Assembly (NCBI GenBank): GCA_013399875.1
Contig: VXAZ01018985.1
Span: forward strand, 1,414,693-1,478,692
Direction of reading: 5' to 3'
Length of the DNA: 64,000 nucleotides
From: Gymnorhina tibicen
Taxonomy: Eukaryota; Chordata; Aves; Passeriformes; Artamidae
Part shown: positions 60,872 to 64,000 of the stretch, one piece after another
Layout: every line of letters starts with the position of its first letter
Numbering within the stretch: position 1 is the stretch's first letter
The notes under the pieces: model-generated
Told to the model about the DNA's origin: nothing
What the model saw: only the letters and a program-made list of their open reading frames with translations
Database searches by the model: none
Program-made: the position numbers and the translations under genes

Positions 60872-61920
60872 AAAGTGGGATCATCTTAATCTGCTTGGCT
60901 GCCAGTTGCAGAGTGAAAAGAGAAAAAAATCTCAGTAAAAAGTTTTCGGTATCCAGGTGAATAGTTGTAAGTCAGTATTGAGAATTAGATATTTTAATAA
61001 AAACCACTTTTTGGTTATTTTTAGACTGTCGCTGTAACTCAAACTGCTGTAGTAATAGTATTTAGCTCTTTAACAGGGACAAGCTAGTTCTAGATTTTAA
61101 GAGAATCCACGGGACACCGTTAATCTCAGTTGTGTCATTCTCAAGGCTTTGTTGTTACAGGTTGTACGGCCTTTAATGTGTTTGCACTACCTCATTAGCA
61201 CAACATTACTTGCTATTAGCAGGAGTTTTGTAGATGCAGTGAAGTGAATACAGACCCATTAAAAGATATCAGTTGCACATTAACACATGCTGGGGCTTAG
61301 TAGTTACTTTCTACATTCAGCTAAATGTCTGCTGAACAGAATACAACAGATGCAGGAAGATATTCTTAACTACAAACATAAGGAATTAATTTCATGAAAA
61401 TTTTTTTTCCATTTTTTTGTGCTTTCAGCTTGACTACAATTTTATGATTCTTGCTGCTTTTAAAGCCATTTTAATTAATGTCATGTTTTAGTTTGCCAAT
61501 AAATAGCCTCTCAGGTATTTATTTCCATTTTTAAATGTTAAAGAAAACTGGCCTCTTTTCCACAAGAATTCTGTGTTTTATTCATTTCCTTTTTCACAGT
61601 ACCCATCTTCTCCAGACTCTTGAAATGCTGTCTTGCAGAAAGGAAGGTGAGGCAGCTACGACATCATAATTAACAATTTTAATCTCTGGACTCTCAATTA
61701 AAAAGTAAGTTTCTTGTTTTCCTTCCTCTGTGGCCTGAAAAAACCAGTACTTCAGGGAAGAATCAGACATGTAAGCTCTGGATTCAATTTGCTGTTGTCT
61801 CAGCCTGGGCAAGATACACACTGAGATGCAATACTTAAAACTGTATTTCCTTTGGTATAGTCTATCAGCTGCACTGTCTGTTGTCCCCACAGGCTGGGTT
61901 CTGTAGATGCTATAATAATT
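60872..61920. other. Unique DNA between two CR1 copies
   Basis: AT-rich single-copy DNA. The segment 61594-61920 is open on the minus strand for about 109 codons in a frame that continues into the neighbouring LTR; I recognise no domain, and the frame length is within chance for this window. The minus strand also has AATAAA shortly after that frame's stop. Confidence 0.5.
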
Positions 61921-61946
61921 CACAGAACCACAGAATGGGTCAGGTT

Positions 61947-61952
61947 GGAAGG
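61947..61952 (+). repeat. Target-site duplication GGAAGG, left
   Basis: GGAAGG ends the CR1 3' terminal block and is repeated exactly at 62623-62628 on the other side of the LTR at 61953-62622. Six bases fits class II (ERVK/alpharetrovirus-like) integration. Confidence 0.9.
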
Positions 61953-62159
61953 TGTCGCTGGACCGCTTGACCGCTCGGAGGCCAAGCAGGCGACTTGTTG
62001 TGAGTGTCCTGATCCGCAGGACAGTCAGCAGCTTCACAGTCGAGAATACAGCATTCGGCTCTGTACCTCCTGCGAGGGGCTGGCTACAGCCCATGGGAAT
62101 TGTAGCGAGCGGCGGGAGTAAAGGAGAGAGAGGGACTCAGTGTAGCAGCAATCCAAGTC

Positions 62160-62165
62160 TTTATT
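62160..62165 (-). promoter_or_regulatory. Polyadenylation signal of minus-strand LTR
   Basis: The plus strand reads TTTATT, so the minus strand carries AATAAA, about 75 bp downstream of the TATA-like box. This is the expected place at the 3' end of R. Confidence 0.75.
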
Positions 62166-62239
62166 CCCTGACTGGGGGCCGGACGAAACGGAAGGAAGGA
62201 GGAGGCGCTACAAAGAGTGTGAGTGCCACTTACAGCTGC

Positions 62240-62246
62240 TTTTATG
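62240..62246 (-). promoter_or_regulatory. TATA-like box of minus-strand LTR
   Basis: CATAAAA on the minus strand, followed by GCAGCTG. It lies 35 bp downstream of the nearest of four ATTGG boxes and upstream of AATAAA, which defines the orientation of the LTR. Confidence 0.7.
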
Positions 62247-62280
62247 ATGGGGGTGGAGAGAGGCGGTACATAGGGGTACA

Positions 62281-62440
62281 CCAATGGGGAAAAGACATGG
62301 GATGGCAGGTACCCAATTAAATAAATGATAGGGAGGGACTAATTTAAACGAACCAATGGGGAATACAGGAGAACAGAACTTTCTAGACATTAATTAACTA
62401 ACCAATGGAGAAATGAATATACATGAAAGGGAAAACCAAT
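62281..62440 (-). promoter_or_regulatory. Four CCAAT/ATTGG boxes in LTR U3
   Basis: CCAAT on the plus strand occurs at 62281-62285, 62353-62357, 62402-62406 and 62436-62440, each within CCAATGGGGA or a close variant (CCAATGGAGA, CCAATGGGTA). On the minus strand they read ATTGG just upstream of the TATA-like box. Such boxes bind the trimeric factor NF-Y in vertebrates. The spacing (72, 49 and 34 bp) is irregular, so this is not a simple tandem repeat. Confidence 0.7.
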
Positions 62441-62622
62441 GGGTAATCAAGGAACAACAGGGTTTCTAGAACAGGGGATGAACAGTCCTCGGAGTGACAT
62501 CCAAGGGGGTGTGGTTCACAGTTTCTGACCCGCCCTCAGACCCACTGTCCTGGACAGGGAAATACACCGACTGGATGTCCTGATTTATCCTCAGTCCAAA
62601 GGTGGGCTGGGCCACCGCAACA

Positions 62623-62628
62623 GGAAGG
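62623..62628 (+). repeat. Target-site duplication GGAAGG, right
   Basis: Exact copy of 61947-61952. The CR1 sequence resumes immediately after it with CACCACACAGG. Confidence 0.9.
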
Positions 62629-62874
62629 CACCACACAGGTCCGACCTCCCTGTGCAAGCAGTATCATCCTGGAGCACACAGCACAGGACTGTGTCCAGAC
62701 TGTTCTTGAATATCTCCTGTGTGCGAGACTCCAGAGCCTCGCTGGGCAACCTGTCCCAGTGCTCAGTCACCTGCACAGTAAAGAAGTTCTTCCCCATATT
62801 CAGGTGGATCTTCTTGTGCATCAGTTTCTGCTCATTGCCTCTTGTCCTATTGCTTGGCACCACTGAGCAGAGCC
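62629..62874 (-). pseudogene. CR1 ORF2 end, block between the two LTRs
   Basis: On the minus strand the frame reads SVVPSNRTRGNEQKL, then LNMGKNFFTVQV, EHWDRLPSEAL and FKNSLDTVL, the final conserved blocks of the CR1 reverse transcriptase ORF; the open frame then runs on into 3' sequence and the LTR. It is the direct continuation of the remnant at 63368-63942, from which the solo LTR separates it. Confidence 0.88.
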
Positions 62875-62880
62875 TGGCAC
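62875..62880 (+). repeat. Target-site duplication TGGCAC, left
   Basis: TGGCAC directly precedes the LTR that starts at 62881 and is repeated exactly at 63362-63367. Confidence 0.92.
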
Positions 62881-63074
62881 TGTAGTGCTGTATTTCCCCA
62901 CACAGTTCTCTTACTAAATGTGTGACCTTCCCACACGGTTCTCCCTTTTCAGCCCCTAGTCCTTGTCACTCCCTCAGATTCTCCCTATTGGTTCTGGTAC
63001 CCCAACCCCGCTGATGTACCACCCCTGCGCCCTGAGCCCATCAGTCCATGTGCTCTCTCTGCCCTCCTCGTCCC

Positions 63075-63084
63075 CATAAAAAAT
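63075..63084 (+). promoter_or_regulatory. TATA-like box of plus-strand LTR
   Basis: CATAAAAAAT, 195 bp into the LTR and 68 bp before AATAAA. It sets the LTR orientation as plus. Confidence 0.7.
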
Positions 63085-63142
63085 CCCAGGCTCCCTGACC
63101 ATGTGGTCTCTCTGCCTCTGGGAATCAGCCTGTTATCATGTG

Positions 63143-63148
63143 AATAAA
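63143..63148 (+). promoter_or_regulatory. Polyadenylation signal of plus-strand LTR
   Basis: AATAAA within CATGTGAATAAAGTTCC, at the expected R position after the TATA-like box. Confidence 0.78.
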
Positions 63149-63361
63149 GTTCCTCTGAGGTCCCCATGCAGAGACCCTTCTTGCCTCCTTGATCGCCACC
63201 GTGTTGTGGAGCCGACAGCCAGCCGGAACATGAGCGCGGGGCAGCCCAGAAGGGCCACGGGAAGTGGAACAGCTGCTCTCCCCAAGGCAGCCCCGCAGCG
63301 CTCTCCGGGAAGGTTTGCGGCCTGCCATACCAACGCAGAAGAAACAACACAGACCGCAACA

Positions 63362-63367
63362 TGGCAC
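63362..63367 (+). repeat. Target-site duplication TGGCAC, right
   Basis: Exact copy of 62875-62880; the CR1 sequence resumes directly with CATCCTCTTGGCACC. Confidence 0.92.
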
Positions 63368-63942
63368 CATCCTCTTGGCACCCTCCCTTCAGATACTGAT
63401 AGACATTGATAAGATCCCCTCTCAGGCATCTTTTCTCAAGACTGAGCAGGCACAGATCACTCAGCCGCACAAGAAAGGTGCTCCAGTCCCCTATTCATCT
63501 TTGTCACTCTCTGCTGGACCTGCTCCTGAAGCTGCATGTATCTCTTGTCCTGAGGAGCCCAGAACTGGACACGGCACTCCAGATGTGGCCTCACCACCGC
63601 TGAGTGGAGGGGTAGAATCACCTCCTTTGACCTGCTGGCAGTGCTCTTCCTAACGCACCCCAGGATACCATCGGCCTTCCTAGCCACAAGGACACACTGC
63701 TGGCTCAGGGACAGCTTTTTGTCCACCAGGACTCTTGGTTCTTCTCTACAGAGTTTTTCCAGCAGGTCAGCTCCCATCCTATACTGGTGCATGGGGTTAT
63801 TCCTCCCCAGGTGCAGGACCCTGCATTTGCCTTTGTTGAATTTCAGATGATTCTTCTCTGCCCATCTCTGCAATCTGTCCAGGTCCTTCTGAAGGGCTGT
63901 ACAGCACTCTGGGGTATCAGCCACTCCTCCCAGCTTTGTGTC
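63368..63942 (-). pseudogene. CR1 reverse transcriptase remnant, upstream block
   Basis: The minus-strand frame 63457-63942 carries classical CR1 blocks: DTKLGGVADTPE (just after the catalytic FADD-type motif, which is lost at the truncation), DLDRLQRWAEKNHLKFN, KCRVLHLGRNNPMHQY, VLVDKKLSLSQQC, ILGCVRKSTASRSKEVILPL, LVRPHLE-like (VVRPHLECRVQFWAPQ) and GLEHLS. A frameshift at about 63463-63475 moves the reading into the next frame, which continues LSLEKRCLRGDL and LKGGCQEDGA up to the LTR at 63361. Together with 62629-62874 this is the ORF2 C-terminal part. The catalytic core and endonuclease are missing. Confidence 0.93.
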
Positions 63943-64000
63943 CCAACCCATTCTCCTCATGTATTGCATATAGAGCATAGATGTTGCTCAGTCATGGATT
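63943..64000. other. Flank beyond the CR1 5' truncation
   Basis: From CCAACCCATTCTCCTC on, the sequence no longer follows CR1. Too short to classify; no feature seen. Confidence 0.5.

Larger units (their letters stand above)
61953..62622 (-). mobile_element. Solo LTR of an ERVK-like element (670 bp), minus strand
   Basis: The plus strand starts TGTCGCTGGACC and ends CCACCGCAACA, and is bounded by GGAAGG on both sides. Read on the minus strand it starts TGTTGCGGTGG and ends AGCGACA. In that orientation four ATTGG boxes are followed by a TATA-like CATAAAA (62240-62246) and, 75 bp on, AATAAA (62160-62165), the correct order U3, R, U5. CpG dinucleotides are frequent, unlike the surroundings, and the target duplications are perfect, which suggests a fairly recent insertion. 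No viral genes remain. It lies inside the older CR1 copy. The six-base duplication points to class II; the family name was not determined. Confidence 0.92.
62881..63361 (+). mobile_element. Solo LTR of an ERVK-like element (481 bp), plus strand
   Basis: Starts TGTAGTGCTG and ends ACCGCAACA, bounded by TGGCAC on both sides. Plus-strand signals are in the right order: an ATTGG box (62987-62991), TATA-like CATAAAAAAT (63075-63084), then AATAAA (63143-63148). The last 200 bp are GC-rich with several CpG, as expected for R/U5. No internal region remains. It interrupts the CR1 reading frame between the GGCQEDGA block and the VVPSNR block. Apart from similar ends it does not resemble the 670-bp LTR 260 bp away, so the two come from different ERV families and from separate integrations. 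Six-base duplication suggests class II. Confidence 0.93.
61921..63942 (-). mobile_element. CR1 LINE 3' region, split by two LTR insertions
   Basis: Three separated blocks form one antisense CR1: 61921-61952 (CACAGAACCACAGAATGGGT, the 3' terminus), 62629-62874 (3' untranslated part and ORF end) and 63368-63942 (more of the reverse transcriptase C-terminus). Without the two LTRs and one copy of each target duplication, the blocks join without a gap and give about 860 bp of collinear CR1. The 5' truncation is near 63942, where CTTTGTGTC gives way to unrelated DNA. The subtype is that with TTGGAAGGCACC / CACTGAGCAGAGCCTGGCAC, different from the other copies. A frameshift near 63463-63475 breaks the coding frame independently of the insertions. 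Confidence 0.95.

Noticed and set aside
1..64000. CRISPR array, bacterial operon or phage
   Set aside because: No regularly spaced repeats, no dense long frames, no ribosome binding sites; the retroposon content is avian.

Overview
The window looks like non-coding nuclear DNA of a songbird (passerine). The base is AT-rich single-copy sequence with scattered avian retroposons. Two signals identify the organism: many pieces of CR1, the dominant bird LINE, with its 3' end of ATTCTRTG-type repeats; and one short element at 13970-14110 that joins a tRNA-Ile-like head to a CR1 tail, the structure of the passerine SINE TguSINE1. Subfamily names are from memory and not searched. I found no convincing protein-coding gene, rRNA, functional tRNA, CRISPR array or bacterial feature. 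Nearly all open frames are short, lack a recognisable domain and are at chance level for AT-rich DNA of this length. The few with real protein similarity are decayed C-terminal pieces of the CR1 reverse transcriptase ORF.

Layout. 1-6856: unique DNA with an 18-bp perfect palindrome and a weak candidate exon. 6857-7155 and 11998-12405: CR1 fragments on the minus strand. 13677-13761: candidate exon with good splice signals. 13970-14110: the SINE. 14111-21865: unique. 21866-22976: a degraded ERV LTR of about 1.1 kb, minus strand, with a 43-bp segment in its presumed TATA region that recurs 714 bp further on. 22977-37222: mostly unique, with a TAA microsatellite, a palindromic tandem duplication and two short CR1 tails. 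37223-37672, 45879-46404, 53991-54195 and 56440-56580: further minus-strand CR1 pieces. 54832-55358: a 527-bp ERVL-like solo LTR with a perfect 5-bp target duplication. 60550-60871: a plus-strand CR1 3' end.

The densest part is 61921-63942, one minus-strand CR1 copy cut twice by solo LTRs. The two LTRs differ, lie in opposite orientations, and each is bounded by a perfect 6-bp target-site duplication (GGAAGG and TGGCAC). Removing them restores one continuous CR1 3' region, so the order of events is clear: CR1 first, then two independent ERV insertions, each reduced to a solo LTR by recombination.

No genes work together here. The interactions are between mobile elements: the SINE's CR1-like tail implies borrowing of CR1 reverse transcriptase, and the LTRs carry their own promoter and polyadenylation motifs. 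The window could be intergenic or lie in a long intron; the sequence alone does not decide.
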